The notes beneath the pieces were generated by a model that saw only the letters and a list, made by a program, of their open reading frames with translations, did no database searches and had not been told where the DNA came from. From assembly GCF_007751035.1 (NCBI RefSeq), contig NZ_CP036433.1, positions 6,057,001-6,121,000 of the forward strand: a stretch of DNA of 64,000 bases. The letters are read 5' to 3'. Numbering within the stretch: position 1 is the first letter of the stretch; each line of letters opens with the position of its first letter. The stretch comes from Lignipirellula cremea (lineage in GTDB: Bacteria > Planctomycetota > Planctomycetia > Pirellulales > Pirellulaceae). The position numbers and the translations under genes are program-made. Positions 55,328-63,976 of this stretch are shown here, in pieces.

Positions 55328-55821
55328 GAAAAATCATCTCCACACAGAAAGGATGCACTGTCGGCCGCCGGTTGAACGGGCCGCTAAAGACAAGGTCAGG
55401 TCGAAAGTCGGTGTCGCCTGGAACGGGAATCAAAGCAGGAACCGAGTGCGGACCTGGGGAAAACAGACCTCCCTTGCCGGCGCAAAGGGCGACGCAGGGA
55501 GATCGACCCGCGCGGCGCCTGGCGAGGAAGGGAAGCGAGTTCTCCAGGAGAATCCCCGGCTGCATCCTAGCGGTTGCTGCGACAGGGCGTCAACAATTGC
55601 GGCCGCCAAAGTTACGCGGAATACCAATGCAAACAGCCTGCTCGCGATTGCCGCGGCAGGCTGTCTGCTTCTCACATTCGCGTAGCGGTAGGGAAGAAAC
55701 CTGCTCCCAGGCGCCGAGGGCGGCAATCGTTTGCGACGACGATCACCGGTTGTGGACCGCCCTTGCTGGACGATCGCATCGGCCTGGCGGGAGTCGGTTC
55801 GTATCCGGGCTACTTGCCTGC
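55328..55821. other. Intergenic stretch, 494 bases, with a terminator
   Basis: Between two minus-strand lipoprotein genes. The hairpin at 55633-55664 is listed separately. A short frame ending near 55685 encodes a hydrophobic stretch (SLLAIAAAGCLLLTFA), but this is created by the hairpin bases themselves and is not counted as a gene. Confidence 0.5.
55633..55664 (-). terminator. Hairpin terminator of the upstream lipoprotein gene
   Basis: A perfect 9-base stem (ACAGCCTGC at 55633-55641; complement at 55656-55664; 14-base loop). On the minus strand it is followed by TTTGCATT. It lies 158 bases past the stop at 55822 and fits a weak intrinsic terminator. Confidence 0.5.
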
Positions 55822-56394
55822 TTAGTAAGGCGAGCCCGTTCCCGGGTCGACGTTGCCGACCATGTGGAAGTGGTTATGGTCGATATAGATGACTTCGACA
55901 GAGTCTTCATCGACGGTCGTGTAAGGCACCGGCCAGCCGACCCGCGTGACCTCGGTGAAGTAGATCGTGCACTTGTAGTGGGCATGGTGCAACTGCACGG
56001 GGCCCAGCAGCGGCACGACACGGGGCGGATCCAGGTAGTCCGCGATTTTTTCTTTCACGATACGAATGTTGTTCCGCTGTACTTCGTGGAACATCGGCAG
56101 GCCGCCCTGAATCGGACGGGCTTGTCCGAAGCGGACCATGACTTCGTCATCGCTGGGAACGTCCAGGGCGATCGCGGGACTGCCCGGCGTAATCGGTCCT
56201 AGAACGGCCGCCCTTTCATATCTTTCCTGCAGCCAGAACTTGTCTTCCTGGCGTTTCTGGAAATAGGGAGAAACAGGGATCGGCACGCCCAGGTAACCCA
56301 GCGAGAAACCGATACGGGTGACACACCCTGTGCTGGCGACGCTCGTCACGGCGAGGAGGCTGCAGAGGGCGATCGATAACAATCGAGGCGACAT
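55822..56394 (-). CDS. Small lipoprotein of unknown function
   Basis: 190 residues from the ATG at 56394, chosen because AAGGA lies six bases upstream; an ATG at 56400 abuts that site. The signal ends ASTGC, lipid Cys near residue 24. The mature part has FSLGYLGVPIPVSPYFQKRQEDKFW and then RVVPLLGPVQLHHAHYKCTIYFTEVTRVGWPVPYTTVDEDSVEVIYIDHNHFHMVG, a beta-rich and His-rich end. I do not recognise the family. It is likely planctomycete-specific and envelope-bound. Confidence 0.72.
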   Translation of the reverse strand: MSPRLLSIALCSLLAVTSVASTGCVTRIGFSLGYLGVPIPVSPYFQKRQEDKFWLQERYERAAVLGPITPGSPAIALDVPSDDEVMVRFGQARPIQGGLPMFHEVQRNNIRIVKEKIADYLDPPRVVPLLGPVQLHHAHYKCTIYFTEVTRVGWPVPYTTVDEDSVEVIYIDHNHFHMVGNVDPGTGSPY

Positions 56395-56400
56395 GATCAT

Positions 56401-56718
56401 TCCTTGATCGATGAGGCGAAACTACGCGAATGTGACGGTTCGGTAGCGCTAGAGCGATACCGCCGGAAGCGACGATGTGAGTTTGTCGCTAGATAGCTTT
56501 ATCGTGATAACCTGGAGGGAACTTGCAGGTTTTTAGGGTTGCGACGATATTTTTATCTGTTCCGATCGTTTTCGTGAGGCGGACGAAGCGGTGAAACCCA
56601 CCCCTAGAGGGGTGGCGGCGTTAATCATCGTCGCGGAATCCTGGTGGATTGCCGCCGCGCTCGATACAATGACGCCGCAGCAGCCAGCACCTGATTTTTT
56701 ACGGGAAAGAGTCTATCT
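56401..56718. promoter_or_regulatory. Divergent intergenic region with a perfect hairpin
   Basis: 318 bases between the lipoprotein (minus) and a membrane protein (plus). CCACCCC-TAGA-GGGGTGG at 56598-56615 is a perfect 7-base hairpin with a tetraloop, about 100 bases before the plus-strand start. It may be an operator or a leader structure. No terminator or RNA gene is seen. Confidence 0.4.
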
Positions 56719-57567
56719 ATGAGTTCCTTCGATCCGTACGCCTCCCCGCAAGATCATTTCGGCGGGGCAAAACCCGCTCCTGCCGGCAAAGGCATGATGG
56801 GGGACGGCTCCCAGCCGCCACACGCAATGCAGATGGATTACATGCGATGCTGGACGATCCTGTTTGAGCGACCCAATGGTTTCGGCCTGGTCTGCATTCT
56901 AGGGGCGGTCGGCCTGTTTATTCCGTATATCGGCCAGGTGGTCGTGATCGGATACGCCATCGACGCCTGCGAGGCCATTCGCCGCGGCGTGCGACGCGAT
57001 TTTTGCGACTTTGATTTTGGCCGCTTCGGCGAGTACCTGCTCCGCGGTCTCTGGCCCATGCTCGTGGCGTTGATTGTGATGTTTCCCATTGTCCTGGGCA
57101 TTATGGTCATTGCCTTCGTTCCAATGATGGGCGCTGCCGCCATGATGGACGGCGGCGGAAATGGGGCGCTTCCTGTAGTAGGGATCCTGATCATGGTGGG
57201 GGCATTCCTGCTCGCATTTGTGGCCGGAATGCTGGGGACTGCCGTTATGATGGGCATGCAGGTACGCGCCGCCTTCGCCCAGAGCCTGGGCGAAGGCTTC
57301 AACGTGGGCTGGGCCTGGGATTTCCTGAAACGGACCTGGCTGGAAATGATTCTGGGACTTTTCCTGCTGTCGATGATCGGCGGCGTGGTGATTAATGTTG
57401 GTCTTCTGTTGCTGTGCGTCGGGGTCATTCCTGCGATGGGACTGATGATGGTCGCCAACTGGTTCTTTCTGGGCCAGCTCTATGAACTGTATTTGTCGCG
57501 CGGCGGTCAGCCGATTCCGCTAAAGGCGCCCAAGCCCGAGGCCGTTTCCCGCTGGCAAGCGCCGTAG
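56719..57567 (+). CDS. Polytopic membrane protein (DUF4013-like)
   Basis: 282 residues. A polar N-terminal region of about 45 residues (Pro/Gly/Ser/Met-rich) precedes five or six predicted helices. The first hydrophobic block (FGLVCILGAVGLFIPYIGQVVVIGYAIDACEAIRRGVRRDF) with the I-P-x-I-G-Q turn and later LFLLSMIGGVVINVGLLLLCVGVIPAMGLMMVANWFFLGQLYEL resemble DUF4013 proteins, which are of unknown function. The Met/Gly-rich loop between helices is unusual. Monocistronic, followed by tsaB after 92 bases. Confidence 0.78.
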   Translation: MSSFDPYASPQDHFGGAKPAPAGKGMMGDGSQPPHAMQMDYMRCWTILFERPNGFGLVCILGAVGLFIPYIGQVVVIGYAIDACEAIRRGVRRDFCDFDFGRFGEYLLRGLWPMLVALIVMFPIVLGIMVIAFVPMMGAAAMMDGGGNGALPVVGILIMVGAFLLAFVAGMLGTAVMMGMQVRAAFAQSLGEGFNVGWAWDFLKRTWLEMILGLFLLSMIGGVVINVGLLLLCVGVIPAMGLMMVANWFFLGQLYELYLSRGGQPIPLKAPKPEAVSRWQAP

Positions 57568-57659
57568 TCGCACCGTAGCTGATCGGGCGACGCCGATCGC
57601 AACCAGGGTGGGCCGTCTGGCTGGCCCCCTTTTATTGACTCCGTGAGGAAGATGTCCCG

Positions 57660-58334
57660 ATGCTGCTTGCTTTAGAAACTTCCTCGCGCGAAGCTTCGGT
57701 CGCCCTGTTTCGGGACGGCGAACTGGCTGCCCGGGCCGATTTGCCGGCAGGGGAAACGACGGCCCAGTCGCTCACGCCAACGATCCAGCGGCTGCTGCAG
57801 CAGGCGGAAGTCCGGGCGAGCGATCTGGAAGCGATCGCCGTGGCGCAAGGGCCGGGTTCTTTTACGGGCCTGCGAATTGGCGTGGTGACCGCCAAAACGC
57901 TCGCTTATGCAGCCGGAGCGCAGCTGATCGGGATGGATACGCTGGAAGTCATCGCCGCCCAGGCCAGCGAAGAGCCGGTCGAGGTGCAGGTGGTGCTGGA
58001 CGCCCAGCGGAAGCAGCTGTTTTATGGCCGGTTCGCCGTGACTCCCGGCGCTCGACCGCAAGTGCTCGCAGCCACCTCCATTCTGGACCAGCCGGCCTGG
58101 CGGGCCCAGCTTCAGCCAGGCGATCTGGTGACGGGACCCGCGCTCCACAAGCTGGCGAGCTCCCTGCCGCCCGACGTAAGACAGGCTTCAGACGATCTCT
58201 GGCGGGCCGACGCCGTCACGGTGGGCCGCCTGGCCCTGGAACGCCTGGCCCAGGGCGAGGTCGACGATTTATGGTCGCTGGAACCCCATTACCATCGCCT
58301 GAGCGCAGCCGAAGAAAAAGCGAACCAGCGATAG
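57660..58334 (+). CDS. tsaB: tRNA threonylcarbamoyladenosine biosynthesis protein TsaB
   Basis: 224 residues. It opens MLLALETSSREASVALFRDGEL and has AVAQGPGSFTGLRIGVVTAKTLAYA, the TsaB signature of the ASKHA fold. It is the non-catalytic partner that holds TsaD and TsaE during t6A synthesis on ANN-decoding tRNAs. Length and motifs are complete. No tsaD, tsaE or rimI is next to it. The repeat at 58366 follows its stop. Confidence 0.92.
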   Translation: MLLALETSSREASVALFRDGELAARADLPAGETTAQSLTPTIQRLLQQAEVRASDLEAIAVAQGPGSFTGLRIGVVTAKTLAYAAGAQLIGMDTLEVIAAQASEEPVEVQVVLDAQRKQLFYGRFAVTPGARPQVLAATSILDQPAWRAQLQPGDLVTGPALHKLASSLPPDVRQASDDLWRADAVTVGRLALERLAQGEVDDLWSLEPHYHRLSAAEEKANQR

Positions 58335-58365
58335 CGGAGCCCCACCATCAAAAATGGATGCCCCC

Positions 58366-58467
58366 TGTAGTGGACTCGGCCACGCGTCAAGCTCCCGAGA
58401 TACTATAGTAGTCTCGGCTACGAGTCTCTCTCCCGGCTTGACGTCAAACAAACTCTCAGCCGGGTCC
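58366..58467. repeat. Compound hairpin, second member of the REP-like family
   Basis: Begins TGTAGTGGACTCGGCCAC, matching the start of the 52.6 kb repeat except in two or three bases. The outer arms (58371-58392 with 58436-58467) pair imperfectly around an inner hairpin, CCGAGA (58395-58400) with TCTCGG (58412-58417), built on the near-palindrome TACTATAGTA. It follows the tsaB stop by 31 bases. Confidence 0.6.
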
Positions 58468-58758
58468 ACTCCTCTGCAACCGAGCGTTGACAAAGCGCTA
58501 GTTTCGCCCGTCCAGGCGTAGCATTCTTCCGCGTTATGGGTTTCGGCCCTTTATCTCGTGAGAGGACGCCGCGACGGGGTTTGTCGTCGGGCAGCAAGAA
58601 CGTCTTCTGTTCAGCTTGTTCCTTTCTATACAGGCTGCGGGTTCCGGCTGCGTAATGCGGCGTTTGGCGGGCTTTTGCGGCAAATGTCAAAGTTTAACGA
58701 TCAGGGGGTTTATTCGTTCGTTGCCTGGAATTCTGGATTTTCCTGCACGGAGGGTTCG

Positions 58759-58827
58759 ATGAAGAGTCCTATCAAACCTAGCGCTGCGCGACTTGCGCGG
58801 TTCGAAAATCCCAACGGGGGGACCTGA
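58759..58827 (+). CDS. Possible 22-residue leader peptide of the porin gene
   Basis: An ATG at 58759 with a strong GGAGGG ribosome site opens a frame of 22 codons (MKSPIKPSAARLARFENPNG, then GT) ending at 58827, 103 bases before the porin start. The strong ribosome site is the argument; composition is basic and not a signal peptide. It could be a regulatory leader or chance. Confidence 0.35.
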   Translation: MKSPIKPSAARLARFENPNGGT

Positions 58828-58930
58828 TATCGCAACCTGGCTTGAAGGCGGGGTCAGTGAGCGGTTGAGGGTCTACCTGGGCAATGTCTGTTTGCCCCGG
58901 ACCCCGATTTACTGCAAGGAGAGCGGTTAA

Positions 58931-60376
58931 ATGTCTTGGAAGTTCGGCGCCTTTGGCGTAATGATCCTGGCGACGTCGGCCGGATCGGCAATTGCTCAAA
59001 CGACGGAATTTGATTACTACCGAAATACCCGCCCCACCGTTGTCGCTGCTGGGGCGACTCAGCCTTCGCAAATTCAACGCGTTTCCGCTGAGGAAGCGGT
59101 TGTCGACGACGCCGCGGTGGCGCCTCCGGCAATGAGCTATGCACCGCAAATCGATTCGTATTCAGCCGCTGGCTGCTGCGATACCGGTTGCGATAGCGGG
59201 TGTGCTGGCAACGGGTGCTGCTCTTCGGGACATTGCGGCGGCGGATGCTCGCTGTTCGGCTGCTGCCCCCATGAAGACGCCTGGACGTTGTTTACCCCCT
59301 GTGAAGGTTCGCGGCTGAAACTCGGCGGCTGGCTCAACGGCGGTTACATTTACAACGGCCAGGGCAGTGGCACCACCACGGCCCCCATGGGCTTTACGAA
59401 CCCCTCCAATGAGTTCATCATGAACCAGGTGTGGGGTTTTGCCGAAGTGGAAGTGGATTCCAGCGGCTCGGAATGGCAAATGGGTTTCCGTGCCGATTAC
59501 ATCTTCGGCACCGACGCCAACGACACCCAGTCGTTCGGCGACCAGGAAGGCGACTTCAAGTGGAACTCCAGCGGTTACTACGGTTCTGCACTGCCCCAGG
59601 CGTACCTCCAGTTTGGCGGTAACGACTGGACGGTCAAAGTGGGTCACTTCTACACCATCATCGGTTACGAAGTGGTCCAGGCGACCGGCAACTTCTTCTA
59701 CTCGCACGCTTACACGATGGTCTACGGCGAACCCTTTACGCACACCGGTGTGCTGGTTAGCAAAGAACATTGCGGCGTGACCTACACCGCGGGTTACACC
59801 AACGGTTGGGACAGCTGGTTCGACAACGTCCTGGACGCTCACACGTTCCTGGGCGGTATCAGCGCTCCGATCGGCGACAAAGTGACCTTCAACTGGGCGT
59901 GCTCCGCCGGTCAGTTCGGCGACGGTTCCATCCGTACCGATGGTACGCCTGGTGCGGTTGGCGACATCTACATGAACAGCTTCGTGATTGATGTCCAGGT
60001 TACCGACAAGATCAACTATGTGTTCCAGCATGACTACGGGGTGAACAACGCCGGAGCCGGCAACGCGGCCACCGGAGCTCCCGGCGGAGTGGGCGAATGG
60101 TACGGTATCAACCAGTACCTGTTCTACACCGCGAACGATTGCTGGAAGTATGGCGCCCGCTTTGAGTGGTGGCGTGATGACGACGGCTTCCGTACCGGCA
60201 ACGAAGGTGATTACTACGATTTCACGATCGGCGCCAACTACTCGCCGAACGCGAACCTCACCGTTCGTCCGGAACTTCGCTGGGATCGCTTCAGCGGCGG
60301 CGCCGTCACTCCCTACGATAACGGCACCAGCAACCAGCTGTTCACCGCGGCGGTCGACTTCATCGTCACCTACTAA
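58931..60376 (+). CDS. Outer-membrane beta-barrel porin with Cys-rich N-terminal segment
   Basis: 481 residues. The signal peptide ends SAIAQ. Residues 82-112 hold ten cysteines in 31 positions (CCDTGCDSGC, then GCCSSGHCGGGC), after an Ala/Val-rich linker. The remaining 360 residues are alternating strands rich in Gly, Asn, Tyr and Trp (WLNGGYIYNGQG, YAGYTNGWDSWFDNVL-like, KYGARFEWWRDDDGF) ending in VDFIVTY with the terminal aromatic typical of barrels inserted by BamA. This matches the BBP2-type porins of planctomycetes. Likely an abundant uptake channel, as expected from the strong ribosome site AAGGAGAG. The Cys block may link it to the proteinaceous envelope. Confidence 0.88.
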   Translation: MSWKFGAFGVMILATSAGSAIAQTTEFDYYRNTRPTVVAAGATQPSQIQRVSAEEAVVDDAAVAPPAMSYAPQIDSYSAAGCCDTGCDSGCAGNGCCSSGHCGGGCSLFGCCPHEDAWTLFTPCEGSRLKLGGWLNGGYIYNGQGSGTTTAPMGFTNPSNEFIMNQVWGFAEVEVDSSGSEWQMGFRADYIFGTDANDTQSFGDQEGDFKWNSSGYYGSALPQAYLQFGGNDWTVKVGHFYTIIGYEVVQATGNFFYSHAYTMVYGEPFTHTGVLVSKEHCGVTYTAGYTNGWDSWFDNVLDAHTFLGGISAPIGDKVTFNWACSAGQFGDGSIRTDGTPGAVGDIYMNSFVIDVQVTDKINYVFQHDYGVNNAGAGNAATGAPGGVGEWYGINQYLFYTANDCWKYGARFEWWRDDDGFRTGNEGDYYDFTIGANYSPNANLTVRPELRWDRFSGGAVTPYDNGTSNQLFTAAVDFIVTY

Positions 60377-60405
60377 GCTCCGCGTTTGAAAAGTTGACAT
60401 TCAGT

Positions 60406-60438
60406 CACGACGGGAACCTCGATGAGGTTCCCGTTGTG
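60406..60438 (+). terminator. Terminator after the porin gene
   Basis: A stem of 15 pairs with one G-T (arms 60406-60420 and 60424-60438, three-base loop GAT), 30 bases after the stop. The T-rich follow-up (CATTTCTT) is modest, but the stem is strong. Confidence 0.75.
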
Positions 60439-60566
60439 CATTTCTTGGGTCGCCCAGTGCAAAAACTGGCCACGGAGGAAGAAAACGTCGGTTCTCTTTC
60501 GCAATTCCTTGAGGTACGATTCTCAGAAGGCGTTCCTTGTCCCGGAACCGCCGCCAGGGAGAAACG

Positions 60567-61742
60567 ATGCCAATTGCGATAGAAAGAACCGATGGACCCG
60601 GCCTGCAGTCGTGCGCAGCACGCGAGTCGGCGCTGCTGGCCCCTTACGCCATGCACAGCTGCGACTCGGCCGGTCGCCGTTACGAAGAACCGCTGCACTC
60701 TTACCGCGGACCGTACCAGCGCGATCGGGATCGCGTCGTGCATAGCTCGGCGTTCCGTCGTCTCAGTGGGAAAATGCAAGTTTTCACCGGAGAAATGGGC
60801 GACTACCACCGCACCCGCCTGACTCACACCCACGAGGTCGCCTCGATTGCCCGCACCATCGGCCGGGCCTTGCGGTTAAATGAAGACCTGATCGAATCGC
60901 TCGCGCTGCTGCACGACATTGGCCATCCGCCTTACGGCCACGCTGGCGAGGCCGCCTTGCGAGAGTGTCTGCGCGACCAGGGCGGTTTTTCGCACAACCA
61001 GTTCGGCTTGACGATCGCGGAAGAACTGGAAACCTGCTACCCCGACTTTCCCGGCCTGAATCTGACCGCCGAGGTCCTGGAAGGACAAACGACCCGCGTC
61101 GACAAGGACCAGGGAGGCCGTCTGCTGGAGGTCCAGGTGGTCGATGCGGCCGACAGCATCACTTACGACGCACACGATACCGACGACGCCGTGAAACTAG
61201 GGCTGGTCTCTTTGGCCGATCTGGAAGAGACCACGCTGGTCCGGGAAAGCCTCGCTCGCGTGCACCGCCGGTACGCGGCCCTCGACGAAACGCTACTGCG
61301 AAGGGCGCTCGTTCATGAACTGATCGAACGCCAGGTCAGCGATCTGCTCATGCGGGCCGGCCCTGATTTGATGGACTCGGGCCTGCAGTCCGCCGAAGAA
61401 GCCCGGCGATCGGATGTGCGTCTGGGAGCAGGCGGAGAACTGGCGGAGCAGAAGCTTGAGCTGGAAAGGTTCCTGTTCCAGCGCGTCTATCGCCACCCAC
61501 AAGTGACGTCCGTCTGTCGGCAGGCCCAGCAGCGCGTGCGGGAAATGTACGAGAACTACCTTCTTCGACCCGACCTGTTACCGGACCGCTACCAACGGCG
61601 GGCGGAAAGGATTGGCATCCGTCGCATGGCGGGCGAGTATATCGGCGGCATGACCGATCACTTTTTTAACGCCCTGCATCGTCAGTACCTGCAGTCGGGA
61701 AACGATACAACGCCTGGCCGGGACACGCCATTCCCCGACTAG
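60567..61742 (+). CDS. Deoxyguanosinetriphosphate triphosphohydrolase-like protein
   Basis: 391 residues from the ATG at 60567, with AGGGAGAAACG upstream; a longer frame from 60537 has no site. The HD-domain motifs are RVVHSSAFRRLSGKMQVF, RLTHTHEVASIAR (His87, His89 region) and LLHDIGHPPYGHAGE (His116-Asp117), the dGTPase/type-2 pattern. It hydrolyses dNTPs to deoxynucleoside and triphosphate and so tunes nucleotide pools. Complete in length for the 390-residue subgroup. Lies 129 bases past the porin terminator. Confidence 0.92.
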   Translation: MPIAIERTDGPGLQSCAARESALLAPYAMHSCDSAGRRYEEPLHSYRGPYQRDRDRVVHSSAFRRLSGKMQVFTGEMGDYHRTRLTHTHEVASIARTIGRALRLNEDLIESLALLHDIGHPPYGHAGEAALRECLRDQGGFSHNQFGLTIAEELETCYPDFPGLNLTAEVLEGQTTRVDKDQGGRLLEVQVVDAADSITYDAHDTDDAVKLGLVSLADLEETTLVRESLARVHRRYAALDETLLRRALVHELIERQVSDLLMRAGPDLMDSGLQSAEEARRSDVRLGAGGELAEQKLELERFLFQRVYRHPQVTSVCRQAQQRVREMYENYLLRPDLLPDRYQRRAERIGIRRMAGEYIGGMTDHFFNALHRQYLQSGNDTTPGRDTPFPD

Positions 61743-62173
61743 AATCAAGACGTTCCAGCGATCGCTTCCCAGGCCCAGGCGACTGTCCGCGTCCAGGCCG
61801 CTTGCCAGCGAATTGTTTTTCAAGTGCTGAGCCGAAAACGGCAAGAATTCCTCGTCGGCTACTAGTCAGGCAAGCAGATCGACTGATAGAATACCCCCCA
61901 CCGATGGCATGGCAGGCAGGCCGGCACAAAATCGTTGCGATGGCCCGCTCGGGGAGACACTGGCGGTCGGAGAATCTCCCCCCTCGGCGGGATCGGGCGC
62001 TTTCGCAATCCGAAGAGGCAAGTTACCTTGTGGTAGCCGTTTGTGTTTTTTCCACGTCAGGGGTGATCGACAAGGATTTTCCTTGAATCGAAGGATCATG
62101 CCCGGCGCCAGCGGCAGTGGTTTTCTGATTAGCCGTTTTTCCCAATGGGAGTTCGCCACGCGAAACTTGCGAC
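61743..62173. other. Intergenic stretch, 431 bases
   Basis: Between the dGTPase-like gene and the PIN/TRAM gene, both plus. A perfect small hairpin, CAAGGA-TTT-TCCTTG, lies at 62071-62085. It is AT-richer than the flanks and probably part of the PIN/TRAM leader or promoter. No gene is seen. Confidence 0.4.
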
Positions 62174-63247
62174 ATGGCGCTGTGGATTCTACGTTTTGTG
62201 TTCATCCTGGTTTCTGCAGGAGTAGGGGTAACGGTTATCCGCGCGCCCGAGCTGAGTAGCGCGCCCTTACTGGTGTTTAGCGTGGTCATGGCGTCCGCGT
62301 TTGCGATCATTGGCGTCGACGCGGTGATTCCGCGTAAACGGATTGAATTTATCTCAAGCGTTTACTTCGGCCTGGTCGTCGGCCTGCTGTTGACCTATAT
62401 CGTGGTGATCGCACTGACGCCGCTTTTTCCGTCGCCCGATCCTATTCGCGATCGTGAAGCCCTGCCGGTCCGCGCGGCCGTGCAACTGGCCCTGGGTGTT
62501 ACGCTCTCCTACATTTGCATCAGCCTGCTCATGCAAACCAAGGATGATTTGCGGTTTGTGATTCCGTATGTGGAGTTCTCCAAGGAAGTCAAAGGTCTCA
62601 AACCGTACATCCTGGATACCAGCGTGGTCATCGACGGTCGTATCTCCGATGTGGTGGAAACGGGCATCCTGGACAACCAGCTCATCATGCCGCGGTTTGT
62701 ACTGAACGAGCTGCAGGGCATTGCTGACAGCAGCGATCGTTTGCGCCGCGCCCGGGGACGTCGCGGGCTCGATGTGCTGAATCAGTTGCGGGCCAGCCCC
62801 AAGGTCGACCTGAAGATCCACGACCGGGAAACGCCGGAAATGAGCGGCCAGCCCGTCGATATGAAGCTGGTGCTGCTGGCCAAGCACCTCGATGGCAAGG
62901 TCGTCACAGGCGACTACAACCTGAACAAGGTCGCCCGGGTGCAGAACGTGCCGGTGATCAACCTGAACGACATCGCCAACGCCCTCAAGCCGATCGTGCT
63001 GCCCGGCGAGGAGCTGCAGGTTTACGTCGTTAAACCCGGAGAGGTCGCGACGCAGGGGGTCGGCTATCTCGACGACGGCACCATGGTCGTCATCGAAGGG
63101 GGCCGGCCGTACATCAATCGCACGGTCAAAATCTCCGTCACCAGCGTGCTGCAGAACAGCGCGGGCCGCATGATTTTTGGCCGCTTCGACACCGAAGTGG
63201 GCGGACCCGAACAGGACAAGGCCGATCGGCCGCGTCGTACCGAATAG
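62174..63247 (+). CDS. Membrane PIN/TRAM-domain protein (YacL type)
   Basis: 357 residues. Four predicted helices fill residues 1-120 (LWILRFVFILVSAGVGVTVI, VFSVVMASAFAIIGV and others). The PIN nuclease-like domain follows with YILDTSVVIDGRI (Asp148, Asp154), then VTGDYNLNKVA near 250, keeping the acidic residues of the family. A TRAM RNA-binding domain is at about 275-335 (LQVYVVKPGEVATQGVGYLDDGTMVVIEGG, in part). This layout is that of YacL-type proteins, which are common in Gram-positives, cyanobacteria and planctomycetes and of uncertain role, possibly RNA turnover at the membrane. It is followed by pcm. Confidence 0.9.
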   Translation: MALWILRFVFILVSAGVGVTVIRAPELSSAPLLVFSVVMASAFAIIGVDAVIPRKRIEFISSVYFGLVVGLLLTYIVVIALTPLFPSPDPIRDREALPVRAAVQLALGVTLSYICISLLMQTKDDLRFVIPYVEFSKEVKGLKPYILDTSVVIDGRISDVVETGILDNQLIMPRFVLNELQGIADSSDRLRRARGRRGLDVLNQLRASPKVDLKIHDRETPEMSGQPVDMKLVLLAKHLDGKVVTGDYNLNKVARVQNVPVINLNDIANALKPIVLPGEELQVYVVKPGEVATQGVGYLDDGTMVVIEGGRPYINRTVKISVTSVLQNSAGRMIFGRFDTEVGGPEQDKADRPRRTE

Positions 63248-63322
63248 CCAGCATGAGCAGCCCCGCCGCCATGCGATCCGGCGATTGGCTGTTTGCCGGC
63301 AATTTCGCCGAACCATGATCCG

Positions 63323-63976
63323 ATGAAAAGCATCTCTCCGTCGAGCGAACGCCGACAGCTGATCCAGCAACTGGAAGCACGCGGCATCCACAATCGCCGG
63401 GTGCTCCGCGCGATCGAGAACACGCCCCGCGAGCGGTTCCTGCCGACGGACCAGCAGGACCAGGCGTATGTCGATGAGGCGATTCCGATCGACTGCGGTC
63501 AGACGATTAGCCAGCCGTACATGGTGGCGATCATGACGGAGCTGCTCGACGTCGAACCGACCCACCGGGTACTCGAAATCGGCGCCGGCAGCGGTTACCA
63601 GTCCGCCATTCTGGCGCAACTGGCCGGCGACGTCACCGCCATTGAAAGGCATCGGCCATTGGCCGACTGTGCCCGACAAAGGCTGGAAAAGCTGGGACTT
63701 GCCAACGTGCGAATCCTGGTCGGCGATGGCATGCTGGGACATCCGCCCTCGCAGCCGTACGATCGCATCCTGGTCGCGGCAGCCGGTCCCGTCTGTCCGC
63801 CCGCCCTGCTTGAGCAGCTAGCGCCGGGAGGGATCCTGGTGGGTCCTTTCGGCCCGGAAAAGCAGCAGATTCTGCAGCGATTCCGGAAAACCGAACAAGG
63901 CGTAGCGTGCGAGAACCTGATTCCCTGCCGGTTTGTCCCACTGCTCGGCGGCCTGCCAGACGAACAGGCTGACTGA
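63323..63976 (+). CDS. pcm: Protein-L-isoaspartate O-methyltransferase
   Basis: 217 residues from the ATG at 63323; an in-frame TTG at 63293 is less likely. It shows MVAIMTELLDVEPTHRVLEIGAGSGYQSAILAQLAGDVTAIER (SAM motif I and post-I, in parts), QTISQPYMVA before it and YDRILVAAAGPVCPPALLEQLAPGGILVGPFG, the PIMT signature. It methylates isoaspartyl residues so that damaged proteins are repaired. The stop TGA is 24 bases from the window end. No other repair gene is adjacent. Confidence 0.93.
   Translation: MKSISPSSERRQLIQQLEARGIHNRRVLRAIENTPRERFLPTDQQDQAYVDEAIPIDCGQTISQPYMVAIMTELLDVEPTHRVLEIGAGSGYQSAILAQLAGDVTAIERHRPLADCARQRLEKLGLANVRILVGDGMLGHPPSQPYDRILVAAAGPVCPPALLEQLAPGGILVGPFGPEKQQILQRFRKTEQGVACENLIPCRFVPLLGGLPDEQAD

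Larger units (their letters stand above)
58335..58930. other. Porin upstream region, 596 bases
   Basis: Contains the repeat hairpin at 58366-58467 and a 22-codon frame at 58759-58827, both given separately. The remainder from 58470 to 58758 should hold the porin promoter. I see no further gene. Confidence 0.5.

Noticed and set aside
55622..55685. Tiny frame with a hydrophobic run (SLLAIAAAGCLLLTFA)
   Set aside because: The run is encoded by the terminator hairpin and lacks a start with a ribosome site.
55430..55726. 98-codon minus-strand frame in the gap near 55.5 kb
   Set aside because: Composition is Arg/Pro/Ser-rich without ordered segments, and the hairpin terminator lies inside it.
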